Below, one piece after another: positions 21,625 through 31,949 of a DNA stretch of 64,000 nucleotides. The stretch comes from a candidate division SR1 bacterium Aalborg_AAW-1 (GTDB lineage: Bacteria > Patescibacteriota > Gracilibacteria > Absconditabacterales > Absconditicoccaceae), in assembly GCA_001007975.1 (NCBI GenBank), contig CP011268.1, positions 62,001 through 126,000 on the forward strand. Reading direction: 5' to 3'. Below the pieces are notes generated by a model. The model was not told the DNA's origin and did no database searches. It worked only from the letters and a program-made list of their open reading frames with translations. Position numbers and translations under genes: made by a program. The stretch's first letter is position 1. Every line of letters begins with the position of its first letter.

Positions 21625-22191
21625 ATGACTGACCTATCTCGTTGTCAACGATGTCTCAAATATCCTGACTATATTCGCTATCACGATGAGGAGCGAGGAG
21701 TACCACTCCATGATGAAAACAAGCACTTCGAGATGCTTATGCTCGAGACCATGCAAGCAGGGCTTTCACGATGGACTATACTACAACGTCGTGAGAACTA
21801 TCGTCAAGCATTTGCAGATTTTGATCCGAAGAAAATTATACAGTTCGATGCACAGAACGTAGAAGAGCTGATGCAAAACGAAGGAATTATCCGTAACAGA
21901 AACAAGATAGTTTCTACCATCTCCAACGCTCAAGCATTTCTCGATATTCAGTCAGAATTTGGATCTTTTGATGCCTATATCTGGTCATTTACTGATGGGA
22001 AAGTTATTGATAATACACTTCAATCTATGGCAGATTATCAACCCAAGTCAGAACTTTCTGATAAGATTACCAAAGATCTTAAGAAGAGAGGATTCCGTTT
22101 TGTAGGATCAACAACTGTTTATGCACGATTGCAGGCTATCGGAATCATCAATGATCATCTTACCAGTTGTTTTAGATATAAGGAAGTGTAG
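21625..22191 (+). CDS. tag: DNA-3-methyladenine glycosylase I
   Basis: Removes 3-methyladenine from DNA (base excision repair). 188 residues, family length. Zinc ligands are expected at the N-terminal Cys ('SRC'), the His of 'YHDEE' and the C-terminal 'NDHLTSC'. The catalytic-pocket 'FEMLMLETMQAGLS' is present. All three Trp conserved in E. coli Tag (W6, W21, W46) are CGA here (21649-21651, 21694-21696, 21769-21771), which supports CGA = Trp. No TGA codon. TATAAT lies 2 nt before the ATG, suggesting a leaderless transcript. Confidence 0.92.
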   Translation: MTDLSRCQRCLKYPDYIRYHDEERGVPLHDENKHFEMLMLETMQAGLSRWTILQRRENYRQAFADFDPKKIIQFDAQNVEELMQNEGIIRNRNKIVSTISNAQAFLDIQSEFGSFDAYIWSFTDGKVIDNTLQSMADYQPKSELSDKITKDLKKRGFRFVGSTTVYARLQAIGIINDHLTSCFRYKEV

Positions 22192-22218
22192 CACATTTTT
22201 TATGACTATATTAAGCAA

Positions 22219-22724
22219 ATGTCTTTCTTACCAATCATACAGGCTTCAGTATTAGATGAGAAGAAGAGTGATGATCGAGATTATCTCTTCGCCATCTATG
22301 ATGAATATTTCAAACTGCTGGATTTCAAATTGGAGATGAGATTTTTTTCCCACAACTTAGTAATGAACAGCATACATTGCTTGCATATAACTATCTCTAT
22401 GGACAAGTCACCAATGGGGGTTTTATTCAGCTCATCCAAAATGGTTATGGCTCATATATTTTTGAGTCACCATATATTGATACATTGCATTCTCGATGAT
22501 TAGAAAAAATGGCAAAACTTCTACAACAAGCACAAATCATTTATAGAGATAAAAAAGATATCTTAGAGGAAGAAAAAGATATTGAATGATTCTCTCAACT
22601 CTACGAAGATATCACAGATTTTGAACCTCTAGATGATGAGTTTTACGAGATCATGGATGAGGAAACTACGATATTGAAAGAATATATTCACAATAATCTA
22701 TGTTCATTCGTTCAACTTATATAA
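22219..22724 (+). pseudogene. DMP19/DUF4375-like protein with a -1 frameshift
   Basis: Frame 1 from 22219 gives about 44 residues ('DYLFAIYDEYFKLLDF'), then homology continues in the -1 frame as 'FPQLSNEQHTLLAYNYLYGQVTNGGFIQLIQNGYGSYIF', the DMP19 'NGGF.QF..N' core, to TAA at 22722-22724. The switch coincides with a run of seven T (22342-22348). With eight T the gene would be one open frame of about 168 codons. So: homopolymer error, real mutation, or slippage-dependent expression. Confidence 0.7.
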
Positions 22725-22748
22725 CATTTTATTTATAATACCATTATC

Positions 22749-23255
22749 ATGAAAACATCTTCTCTTATTCTTTTATTATGATCTCTTCTTATTCTTGGAG
22801 GTTGTAATTATAGCACTACAATACCAGAAAGTACTACAACTAATACTACAACAGGAACAGAAAACAATACTATTCTGACGGGGGAAGATGTACAGGCTCC
22901 TTTGGTAGATACAATTGGCAGCGGAAGTGCAACACTCTTCTTTGATGATAACAATCTCACTAAAACATTTACTCTCTATCATGAAGTAGGAGAACAAAAT
23001 AATGTCTATTTTATTAATGATGGATACAAAAAATTAGATGTAAAAATCTTTTCCCTCTCTGCTTGACCAATAAGTCCAAATCTCCGTCTTTCACAAATTA
23101 TTATGCCTGATGGACAAGCTGATGGACCATTTAGTACTGAAACCACCTATGACCTCACACAAAATGGATGATATCAACTCATCTTCAACGAAAATATGAT
23201 GGCTTGAGATCCATGGTCTGGTGATGCAACTTTTTCTATTACACTCAGTAAATAA
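22749..23255 (+). CDS. Lipoprotein, unknown function
   Basis: 168 residues. Lipobox 'LILGGC' at about 15-20 after a short basic start, followed by a Thr/Asn-rich linker; the rest is a single beta-rich domain ('SGSATLFFDDNNLTKTFTLYHE', 'GGYQLIFNENMMAGDPWSGDATFSITLS'). Predicted to be lipidated by Lgt (gene at 58490). A TATAAT box lies about 9 nt before the start. Confidence 0.78.
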
Positions 23256-23258
23256 TAC

Positions 23259-23280
23259 AAGGGCCTAGAGCTCTTTTTTT
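23259..23280 (+). terminator. Intrinsic terminator of the lipoprotein gene
   Basis: A 6-bp stem AAGGGC / GCTCTT (one G-T pair) with a 5-nt loop is followed by TTTTT. Confidence 0.65.
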
Positions 23281-23352
23281 CTTGCTTGCACAAAGCACAT
23301 AAATCACTATAAAAAGAACTCAAAATCATATTTATATTATTACAATCCATTG

Positions 23353-23658
23353 ATGTCACAAGAAGAAATCTACTATGATGAAGATCGAAATATTATACCC
23401 ATGCCTTTAGAAGAATGGAAGATACATCTTTCAGCACAAACAAACGAAGGAAAAGTATTTGATGCCTATGGTACTGAACTCCAAGCTGGAGATAGCATCA
23501 TCTCTATCAAACCATTACCTGTAAAAAAAGGAGTTGATATTAAGCAAGGAGAAAAGTTTACAAGAATCAAATTAACTGATGATCCATCACTTATTCTTGC
23601 TAGACACGAAAAAAACTGAGAGATGTATCTTAGAACAGAATTTTTTAAGAAGTGATAA
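23353..23658 (+). CDS. PhnA-like protein
   Basis: 101 residues: 'DAYGTELQAGDSIISIKPLPVKKGVDIKQGEKFTRIKLTDDP' matches the C-terminal KOW-like domain of PhnA proteins; the N-terminal zinc ribbon of full-length PhnA is missing. Two TGA codons are Gly, the second just before TAA. A TTG at 23350 could also start it. The 3' end overlaps rnhB by 14 nt (convergent). Confidence 0.75.
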
Positions 23659-24277
23659 TAATATTCTTGCAAAAACTCTTTCTATGGACATCAGATAATC
23701 CATACTGGGCAATCATAGTCCTATGTAAGAGAGTACCATATCCTTTATGGCGATCAAATCCATACGATTGGTACTTTTTCTTTTTTGATAAACTCATCAT
23801 ATACTCATCTCTCTGTACTTTAGCAATAATAGATGCAGCACTAATTTGCCATACTAAAACATCACCATGAACGATAGTTTCTAATGGAAAAGAAATTTTC
23901 TGACGAATTCCATAGTCTGTCTTTCCATCAAGTATAATTTTAGGATCATAGTTGAGATAGCGAGCATGAATTTGAATGATAAGATCAGATATAACATTGA
24001 GTGATGCTTGACGTATTGAAGTGACTATTCCATAACGATCGATAACTTTAGCAGAAGAGGAGGAAATCGACCATACGATATCAGGATGAGATACAATAAG
24101 TAAAGCAAGATGTGATCTCTGTCAGGCTGATAATTTTTTACTATCAGTAACCTGCTCATACCATTCAGGGAGATTCTTCCAAAAATTTGGCATACAAAAA
24201 ACACCACCAACTGTAACTGGTCCAGCCAATGGTCATCTTCCTACTTCATCTAATCCTATACTATTTGAAAATTTCAT
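23645..24277 (-). CDS. rnhB: Ribonuclease HII
   Basis: Cleaves the RNA strand of RNA-DNA hybrids and removes ribonucleotides from DNA. 210 residues. 'GLDEVGRGPLAGPV' (D10, E11 and the GRG motif; the second Gly of GRG is TGA), 'DSKKL', 'SAASIIAKVQRDEYM' and 'FDRHKGYGT' are all present, so catalytic Asp/Glu residues look intact. It overlaps the end of the upstream gene by 17 nt, implying co-translation. Confidence 0.93.
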
Positions 24278-24542
24278 CTACTTGTTGCATAAGATAATCT
24301 TTAATTTGTTGTTGAATTTCAGCTTTGATAGCTTCTTTTTGTTCTTCTACTAAAACTTGTGCTTGTCCCTGATATTCTCCAAAAAGAGCTTGTCCTCCAG
24401 TACCAACTCCATCAGTCATTACCGTATCAATAATATTTGTCATATTACTAGAAACTTGAGCCGTTACATATTCATATCCTAATTTACCTCAAACTACGAC
24501 ACCTACAATAGCTCAAAAAATAAATATAATTACACTTTTCAT
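24261..24542 (-). CDS. Small membrane-anchored helical protein
   Basis: 93 residues: one TM with TGA-encoded glycines (about 3-22, 'FGAIVGVVVGGKLG'), then a mainly helical, Gln/Glu-rich C-terminal half ('VLVEEQKEAIKAEIQQQIKDYLMQQVDEIF') that may form a coiled coil. Translationally coupled to rnhB. Function unknown. Confidence 0.7.
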
Positions 24543-24605
24543 TGAATATACAGAGTAAAAAAGTAAAATAATAGAGCATATATACATATTTATCATGACA
24601 ATACA

Positions 24606-25805
24606 ATGAAAAAATATCTGAAAACGATTCTTATTGTCTGAACTCTTTTTATACTATGGCGAATAAGTCAGATTATTTTTGATGTTTTTTATTCTACAAA
24701 CCAAAAAATTTATCTTGGTATCTGACACGGATCACGAACACAATCAATTATTTCATGAGGTTATGAAGAACAACATATTAATGCTTTTACTACAAGCACA
24801 CCGATACCATATGTAACAAGTCATATAGGAAAATTTCAAGATCAATGTCATTATTGACAGGGGAATTGTATATGATTATTTGGACAACAGTGACTTGCAT
24901 CATTTCGCTGGATTAATGCTATTCAATATATAGCACAAGAAGTTGATACAAGCCAACCTAGTGATATTACAAATCGTTTCGCGAATCTACACGATATCAA
25001 TCCTACACGATACTATCCCTATATTTTATTACAATATCTTGGTAATCCCACTCAATACCAAAATACAGAAGATAGCAAAATAGCACGAGAAAATACTATT
25101 CGTCTCTGAGAAAAAGGTATACAATATCATTGTAATATGCAGATGATTGAAAAAATTGACAAACTCAGTTATACAGGATTCTTAAAAGCTCTTGATGAGA
25201 AAAACCCAGAATATCGATATCCATGTACATCCTGATGAGAACTTGCTCACACTATGGCTTTCAATTATTTTTATTACCTATGAGATAGCAAGAAATCTAT
25301 TCTGTATTATAAAATTGCATCCTTTCATGATGATGTACCTGCCATTACTTCTTCTATGCCTATTCTTATTGAAGGTAAAGAATGAAACAACAAGACAAGT
25401 GCTTACTTATGGTATGATCAATTCAATAACGCAATAACAAAATACAAAAACAAAGAAAATCTTAATCCTGACGAAATTTCAAATCTTGAATCGAGTATGG
25501 ACAAATCACTCCACAAAATGGTGAGTGAATACTCGTTATATTTATTAAACCAAGCCAGTAAAAAAGCTAAAGATGATGGAAAACTAGAAACTTGTTATAC
25601 TACACAACAATGCCTACAGCCATATATAGCAAATATTTTAAATTCACTTGCAAATCAGTGTCAGCAGAATAGTATTGACTGTCAAATTATAAGTTATTGA
25701 AAAGAAAGAAAGCGAATAGACAATAAAGGAAATCTTTCCTATCCATGAGACTTACAATATAAATGGAATAATGAAAAAAATAATCGAGAAATTAAAGCAT
25801 TTTAA
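24606..25805 (+). CDS. Membrane-anchored hypothetical protein, possibly TPR-like
   Basis: 399 residues with one N-terminal TM (about 5-22) and a long soluble part. The centre ('ELAHTMAFNYFYYLGDSKKSILYYKIASFHDD') is helical with aromatic spacing resembling TPR/SEL1 repeats; Cys pairs occur at 'QCHYGQGNC' and 'CYTTQQC'. Many TGA-encoded glycines. It precedes the large surface protein by 18 nt and may be co-transcribed with it. I do not recognise a family. Confidence 0.75.
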
Positions 25806-25823
25806 TTCTACCTTCTTGTTCAA

Positions 25824-28800
25824 ATGATAAAAAAATGATCATTATTGAAAACATTATTATCAATACTGTCATGACTTCTATTCTTGTGATATGGTGGTGC
25901 AACGACTATTTTTTCTCCAGGAGATATCTTCATAATCACAGCAAATGCAAACCCTGATATGATAGAGTTTGTCTCTCGTGTAGATATGAATAGTGGAACA
26001 ATAATACGTTTTAGTGATGATTCTCGTACAAGTACATGAACTTGGAGAGCCACAGAATGATATATTACCTTCACATCAAACACAAATATCCCTAAAGGAA
26101 CAATTATTAGAATGTCTTGACTTCATACTACAACCCAGACAGTTTTTCCTACTTGATTTGGTACGATTACTAAAAATAACACATTTGATCTTTCTACAGC
26201 AGGTGAGAGTATATTAGTTTATCAAGGGACTCCATATAATCAAATTTCACCAACCTTCTTATATTGACTTGGTTTCGGATCTTGAACAATATGGATAAAC
26301 AGTTGAATTGCAGGAGCTAATACATCTTACCTTCCATCTAATATTAATCTATGAACTACTGCAATTTTAATTACAAGTGGAGCTAATGTACAATATAACT
26401 GTTCAAATACAGCTTTATTAGACGCTTCCTTTACTACAGCAATAAATAATCAGAATAATTGGAATAAAGGGACTCTTTGATTTCCTTTTCCTCCATCAAC
26501 TTGTGTATTTGATTTTACGCAACCTATCCTTTCTATAGATTTATGATCATGACAGGCTGATTTTACATCAGGTAGTAATATTAAATTTAAAGTAACCTCA
26601 TCAGAACCATTAAATACAGGTAGTTTTACTTGTAGTGATCTAGTTTTTTGATGAGATCTTTCAGGATCTACTACTTGTAGCAGCATTACACAAATAGCAC
26701 CATTTAATAATACTGCTTTTGAGGTATCTCTTACTGTTTCACCTGGTATGTCATGATATGGAGATATTGATATGAATATATTATCTTGAACTGTTTCAGA
26801 TGTTGCAGGTAACTCTAATACTGTATCAACTGTTATCAATAATTATATTATAGTAGATATACTTGCACCAGTTATTACATTGAGTTGATCTACTACTGGT
26901 AATATAATAGCAGGTAGTAGTTGGACTGACCCAGGAGCTACTTGTATTGATAATTTTGATAGTACTTGTACTGTTGTGGCCTCTGGAAATATAGATGCAA
27001 ATGTACCATGAACATACACAATTACCTATACCGCTACTGATGATGTATGAAATATTGCATCTGTTATGAGAATAATAAGTGTGATAGATGGAGTACCTAT
27101 AGTAACACTGAATTGAAGCGGAACGATAACTATACCACGATCATCTGGATATATAGAACAATGAGCAATTTGGAATGATTTTATAGATGGAAGCGGTTCT
27201 ATTACAACACCAACAATTATTAGTTGACCCAATACATGATCAGTTGATACCTATGGAATGCCATGATCACATACACTAGAATATGTATATATAGATACCG
27301 CAGGCAATACAGGTAGCGCAACTAGAACTGTAATTGTACAAAATCCTTGAGTACCGGATCCGCAAGATGATGCATATACTATGTATCAAGACACCTCATT
27401 AGATCTTACGACACCTCCACAAGTTATTGTGGCCAATGATAATAATATGGAATATACAACATCATGAGGACTCGTAACAGGCCCAACAAATGGAACAATC
27501 ATAATGACGGGACAATGATTTATCTATACACCCAATACAGGATTTGTATGAAATGACACATTTATCTATGAATTGTGTAATATATTAAATCAATGTGATA
27601 GTGCGCTAGTTACCATCACTATAATAGATACTCAATCACCACTCCTCACACTAAGTGGTAGTAGCACAGAAACAATTGAAGCTGGTATACCATGGGTTGA
27701 TCCTGGATATATCTGTACTGATGCAACAGCGTGTACTGTAGTAACAACAGGAATGGTAAATTCATCTCTTCCTTGAACATATACACTAATCTATACAGCT
27801 ACTGATACAGAGTGAAATTTCACCACTGTCACAAGAACGGTCATAGTTATTGATACAACTGCACCAGTTATTGTACTAAATGGAAGCACATCTCTTACCC
27901 TTACTCAATGAACAGCATTCAGTGATTCTGGAGCAAGCTGGACTGATAGTGTTGACGGAAGTGGAGTAGTAGCTCTTCCAACAAGCTGAAGTGTAAATAT
28001 TAATATCCCATGAATCTATACTCTAGAATATACCTATACCGATAGTGCTGGAAATAATGGCAATATCGTTACAAGAACGGTCACAGTTCAAGCAATATCT
28101 AGTGCGACTGGCACAATATCAACATGATCTTCATGATGATGAGGCGGTTGATATATATTACAAAAAGATAATTGTCCTGACTGAGATCACAGTCCTACCC
28201 ATTATGATGGAGTATGTAAATGAGACAATGAACCAGTAGATGAACAGACATTCAATCCAAGCATTTGATCAACATGCTTCAAGCCACTCAACAAAAAAAC
28301 AATTGATCAAGGCATTCAAGTAAGTGAAGCATTCAAAACTGCTCATCAGATGCTCTATAGTTATCAGTTAACAAAGCGACAAGGAACAAGAGATTATAGA
28401 CCATTCGATTATCTTACCAGAGAAGAAGCAGCAAGATTTATGGTAGAATTTGCTCAGAATGTCCTGTGTAGAAAACCTACAAGATCGTATAACAACAACT
28501 TCTCAGATATCAATAACGCTAATCCTACGCTTACTAAATTTATAAGAGAGTCTTATAATTATGGAATATTTAATGGGAATAGTGATGGTACGTTTAGACC
28601 AAATGATCGTATCACTAATGATGAGTTATCAGCTATTATGGTAAGATTAGTAACCAATAGCATATTAGATGAACCAGAATGAGATCGAGCAGCACAATAT
28701 AGATCAACTCTATCACAGTATGCTCAAATTAGTATATTAAATAATGAAGGAAGATGAAATATCGCTGAAGTTATCTATGACCTCTATAGAAACAATACTT

Positions 28801-28835
28801 ATATACTAAACAAAAATGGATATATTATTCAATAA
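25824..28835 (+). CDS. Large S-layer-type surface protein with Ig-like repeats and C-terminal SLH domains
   Basis: 1003 residues. An N-terminal hydrophobic segment comes first, then a lamin-tail-like beta domain ('AGDIFIITANANPDMIEFV' region). Ig-like (HYR/DUF5011-type) repeats follow, each with 'GAxWxDPGAxCxD...NVPGTYTITYTATDxxGN' at about 350-430, 430-510, 600-690 and 690-760. Then comes a Gly-rich spacer in which most Gly are TGA (28128-28151), an acidic low-complexity segment, and two SLH repeats (about 840-950; 'YLTREEAARFMVEF', 'NGNSDGTFRPNDRITNDELSAIM'). Over sixty TGA codons make it invisible to standard translation. Probably a cell-wall-anchored adhesin or S-layer protein. Confidence 0.9.
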
Positions 28836-28842
28836 TATTGAT

Positions 28843-28877
28843 AAATCTATTGATTACGACATCAATAGGTTTTTTTA
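28843..28877 (+). terminator. Terminator of the large surface protein gene
   Basis: An 8-bp core stem CTATTGAT / ATCAATAG, extended by A-T and G-T pairs, with a 6-nt loop and seven T following. Confidence 0.8.
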
Positions 28878-28900
28878 TATTATGATGAGAAAATAGAAAT

Positions 28901-28935
28901 AAAAAAAGCTCCCACCGTATCAGGTAAGGAGTTTT
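28901..28935 (-). terminator. Probable terminator of the rplK-rplA transcript
   Basis: On the minus strand an imperfect stem (ACTCC...GGAGCT around ACC/GGT) is followed by TTTTTTT. It lies 22 nt after the rplA stop. Confidence 0.6.
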
Positions 28936-28957
28936 AATATAATCAAGGTAATAAGGA

Positions 28958-29638
28958 TTATAATGTAATAGCTACACCAGGCCCCATAGTAGGAGAAATA
29001 ACTACTTTCTTAATAAGTTTTCCTTTCACTCCAGATGGTTTGTGAGAGTTAATAGCTGATAAGAAAGCAGTCACATTATCAGCTAATTGTTCTGGAGTAA
29101 AGTTTGCTTTACCAATAGTAGCATGAATATTACCTGTTTTATCAAGTTTGAATTCAAATCTACCCTTTTTAATTTCAGAAACAGCACCTACAAGATCGAT
29201 AGCTACAGTACCTGCTTTAGGATTTGGCATCAAACCCTTTGGTCCAAGTGCTTTTGCAACTTTTGCAAGATCTTTCATGAGATCAGGTGAAGTTACTAAG
29301 ACATCGAAATTCATATTTCCTTTTTCAATATCAGCTAAGAGATCAGATGACCCAACAATATCAGCACCTGCTTTTTTCACTTCATCAATTTTATCTTCAG
29401 AAGTATATACTGCAACTTTTACTGTTTTACCATTTCCATGTGGAAGAGATGTTGTTGCTCTGATGACTTGATCATTATATTTAGGATTTGCAAATGTTTT
29501 TACTGCAATTTCAATAGACGGTATAAATTTAGTATAACCAAGTTTTGTAACTAATTCTGTAGCTTCAGCTGTTGTATAAGATTTTTTCTTATCAACAAGT
29601 TTTGCCATTTCTAGATACTTTTTAGATTTTTTTGCCAT
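28958..29638 (-). CDS. rplA: 50S ribosomal protein L1
   Basis: 226 residues; start set at the ATG of 'AKKSKKYLEMAKLVDKKKSYTTAEA', as in other L1 proteins (an upstream in-frame extension is discarded). Conserved 'SLPHGNGKTVKVAVY', 'PDLMKDLAKVAKALGPKGLMPNPKAGTV' and 'FKLDKTGNIHATIGKANFTPEQLADN' motifs. Structural L1 stalk protein. No TGA codon in the whole gene, as expected if a highly expressed gene avoids UGA for Gly. Confidence 0.97.
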   Translation of the reverse strand: MAKKSKKYLEMAKLVDKKKSYTTAEATELVTKLGYTKFIPSIEIAVKTFANPKYNDQVIRATTSLPHGNGKTVKVAVYTSEDKIDEVKKAGADIVGSSDLLADIEKGNMNFDVLVTSPDLMKDLAKVAKALGPKGLMPNPKAGTVAIDLVGAVSEIKKGRFEFKLDKTGNIHATIGKANFTPEQLADNVTAFLSAINSHKPSGVKGKLIKKVVISPTMGPGVAITL

Positions 29639-29713
29639 TGGAATAATAAGATTAATAATAAAATCGGTCGTAACGATCATACTAATGATCTCCCGGTTAG
29701 TAAAGTATATAAA

Positions 29714-30154
29714 TTATGCAATAGTAACTCCCATATTTCTAGCGGTTCCACTAATAGCTTTGATCATAGCTTCAAGATCATCTGTGTTCATATCTCCTTT
29801 TTTCAAAGCCGCAATCTCTTCTAAATCAGCTCTTGTAAGTGAACCAATCTTTTTCTTATTTGGCTCTCCAGATCCTATTTTTTGTTTCAATTTCCATAGA
29901 ATAAGATTTGAAGTAACTGGTCAAATGATTTCTACATCAAAAGATCTATCAGTATACAAAGACAACTTTACTCTAATTTTTACATCAATAGGAGCAAACT
30001 GTTGCATAAGTTCCATTGTTTTCCCATTAAATTCTTGAATAAATTGTCCAATATTTACTCCATTTGATCCGAGCATAGGTCCAAGTGGTGGATTAGGTGC
30101 GGCTTTACCAGCAACAACCTCTAGATTAAGTATTTTAGATAATTGTTTTGCCAT
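29714..30154 (-). CDS. rplK: 50S ribosomal protein L11
   Basis: 146 residues; N-terminal '[28 protein letters not shown]' and C-terminal '[18 protein letters not shown]' are diagnostic. One TGA (tca on the plus strand) encodes Gly after 'FDVEII'. 75 nt upstream of rplA, the standard order. Confidence 0.97.
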
Positions 30155-30187
30155 AATAACTATTCATACATAAGTAATATAAAAGAT

Positions 30188-30886
30188 TTACCACGTTTTA
30201 TCATATAACTTTTCGAAATACGATTTCATGTTTGCTTTCTGAGCATAATACTGATCGATAGGGGATTGAATAAACCATCTATCTTCACCCATAGTTACTA
30301 TCATGGCCACAAGAAGCTTTTGTTCTACTCATTGTTGTTGAACAAATGTGGTACCAGGTATATTAACGAATGCAACACGATCTCATCGCAAAAGATTACT
30401 CATTATATCATTTCTTGTTTCAATTGCAAGTACATTTCATCATAATCTTCTCACTGTAGGAGCAAGTTCATCTAATGATCAAGTGCCAATATATCAGTAT
30501 TGTATTCATACTTGATCAGTAAATGCAGTTTTGATAGTCAATCATAATTGATCAGCAACTGATATAGCTGCATATAAAGGCTTAATACCTCATGTTGATA
30601 ACTCTCTAATCTTAGTTTCAAGAGGAGAGAGAGTCTGTGCAATAATCGAATCTCATGATGTACTTGATCAAGACTGAAAAGAATTAGTATCCTGACTTGC
30701 TCATGACGTATCAAATGACGTTGATGAAAACTGTGATCATGACTGTGTAAGCATACTATCATCATCCTGTCAAGAAACATCTTTTGCAGATTGTACACGA
30801 AAGTATACTACATACACAAGTATCAATGCAAGAAAAAATGTCACAATCACAAGAATTATAGGTTTTTCATTTGAGGTTGTCATCAT
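30188..30886 (-). CDS. Single-TM membrane protein inserted between nusG and rplK
   Basis: 232 residues. N-terminal TM (about 10-28, 'IILVIVTFFLALILVYVVYF'), a Ser/Gly/Thr/Asp-rich spacer with many TGA-encoded Gly (about 35-75), then an alpha/beta domain ('IKPLYAAISVADQLGLTIKT', 'LGGNVLAIETRNDIMSNLLRGDRVAFVNI', 'KLLVAMIVTMGEDRWFIQSP'). 20 nt after nusG and 33 nt before rplK, so in the same transcription unit. No family recognised. ATG at 30883 is an alternative start. Confidence 0.78.
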
Positions 30887-30906
30887 ATAGAGATGATCAA
30901 ATAAAA

Positions 30907-31485
30907 TTATTTTACAAGTTCAACTTTATCAAAACCAATCATAACTGGTGTCAAACGTCATAACATTTCAATATTAACAACCAGCGTACCTTTATCAGCA
31001 TCAATATCTTTAACTTGACCAACTGCACCTATAAAATTACCATCATTGAGAGTCACAAGATCACCAATCTTATACGGAACAGATAGTGAAGATCTTTCAC
31101 TTTGTTCTAGCACTTGCTTCTTAATATTTTCAAGTTCACTATCAGTTACAGGCACCGGATGAGTTTCAGCTCCAACAATGATACGAACTCAAGGAGTATT
31201 ACGTACAACATACCAAATTTTATCATTCATTCTAGATCTGACAAATACATATCCAGGATAAAGTTTAACTTCTTTAGTAGTTGTTTTTGTTTTCCCAATT
31301 TTAGTTTCAGTAACAACAGGGTAGTAGTAATCAACAATATCTTCCTCAAGTCATTGTTTTTTGACTCTTTCAATAAGATTTTCCACTACAAGACCTTCTT
31401 GTCCAGCAACTACACTGAGACAATACCATCTATATTCTTTATCTTCTATTTGTTTTTTAATTTCTGCTTGTGTGATAGTAGCCAT
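30907..31485 (-). CDS. nusG: Transcription termination/antitermination factor NusG
   Basis: 192 residues: N-terminal NGN domain ('YRWYCLSVVAGQEGLVVENLIERV', 'VKLYPGYVFVRSRMNDKIWYVVRNTPGV') and C-terminal KOW ('IGDLVTLNDGNFIGAVGQVKDIDADKGTLVVNIEMLGR'). Binds RNA polymerase and links transcription to translation. The Trp of 'IWYVVRNTPGV' is TGG and arginines are AGA/CGT, so normal Trp and Arg codons coexist with CGA. TGA is Gly in 'TPGV'. Confidence 0.96.
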
Positions 31486-31526
31486 GAATATTTATATACA
31501 AATCAATTAAAATAAGCTATTATATA

Positions 31527-31865
31527 TTATTGTACCGATACTTCCACTCCTGTAGATGAATCGCTATCTGTAACTACTTGTACATCACCAGAAGAAAGAT
31601 CAACAGTATCTAGTAATGATCAAGAAGTAGCAGTATCTAAAGTACCAGACTGATTGAGTGATTGTTCTAAAGAGTAATCAGCTCATCTCATAGTAGTGTA
31701 GAATGTCTTATATAATCCAGACCAAATAGTATCAACACCAATAAAAAAAGCTCAAAAAACAACAACAGCCACTACTACTCACAAGCCAAGATAAATATAA
31801 TCTCTTTTTGTTGCAAATTGTACTTTTTGGAGTGTTTCTAAACTATCATAAAAGCCTTTCATCAT
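31527..31865 (-). CDS. secE: SecE-like preprotein translocase subunit with C-terminal tail
   Basis: 112 residues. A short amphipathic N-terminus ('ETLQKVQFATKRDYIYLG') and one TM ('VVVAVVVFGAFFIGVDTIWSGLYKTF') fit SecE, and the position directly upstream of nusG is the classical one. An unusual Ser/Thr/Asp-rich tail of about 45 residues follows. Family assignment rests on pattern plus synteny. ATG at 31862 is an alternative start. Confidence 0.8.
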
Positions 31866-31949
31866 TACGATATTCAAAAAAAGAAGTAAAATTACTTGAA
31901 AACATCTCACTATACACATTTTAAACTCAAATTACAAGCTTTTTTCTAT

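Noticed and set aside
21625-22191. Tag with all three conserved Trp replaced by Arg (loss of base-binding pocket)
   Set aside because: All three positions are the codon CGA, and the same codon sits on conserved Trp in unrelated families, so the codon reads as Trp and the enzyme is normal.
31114-31515. Plus-strand ORF antisense to nusG
   Set aside because: A shadow of nusG; low-complexity Phe/Asn/Ser composition and no motif.
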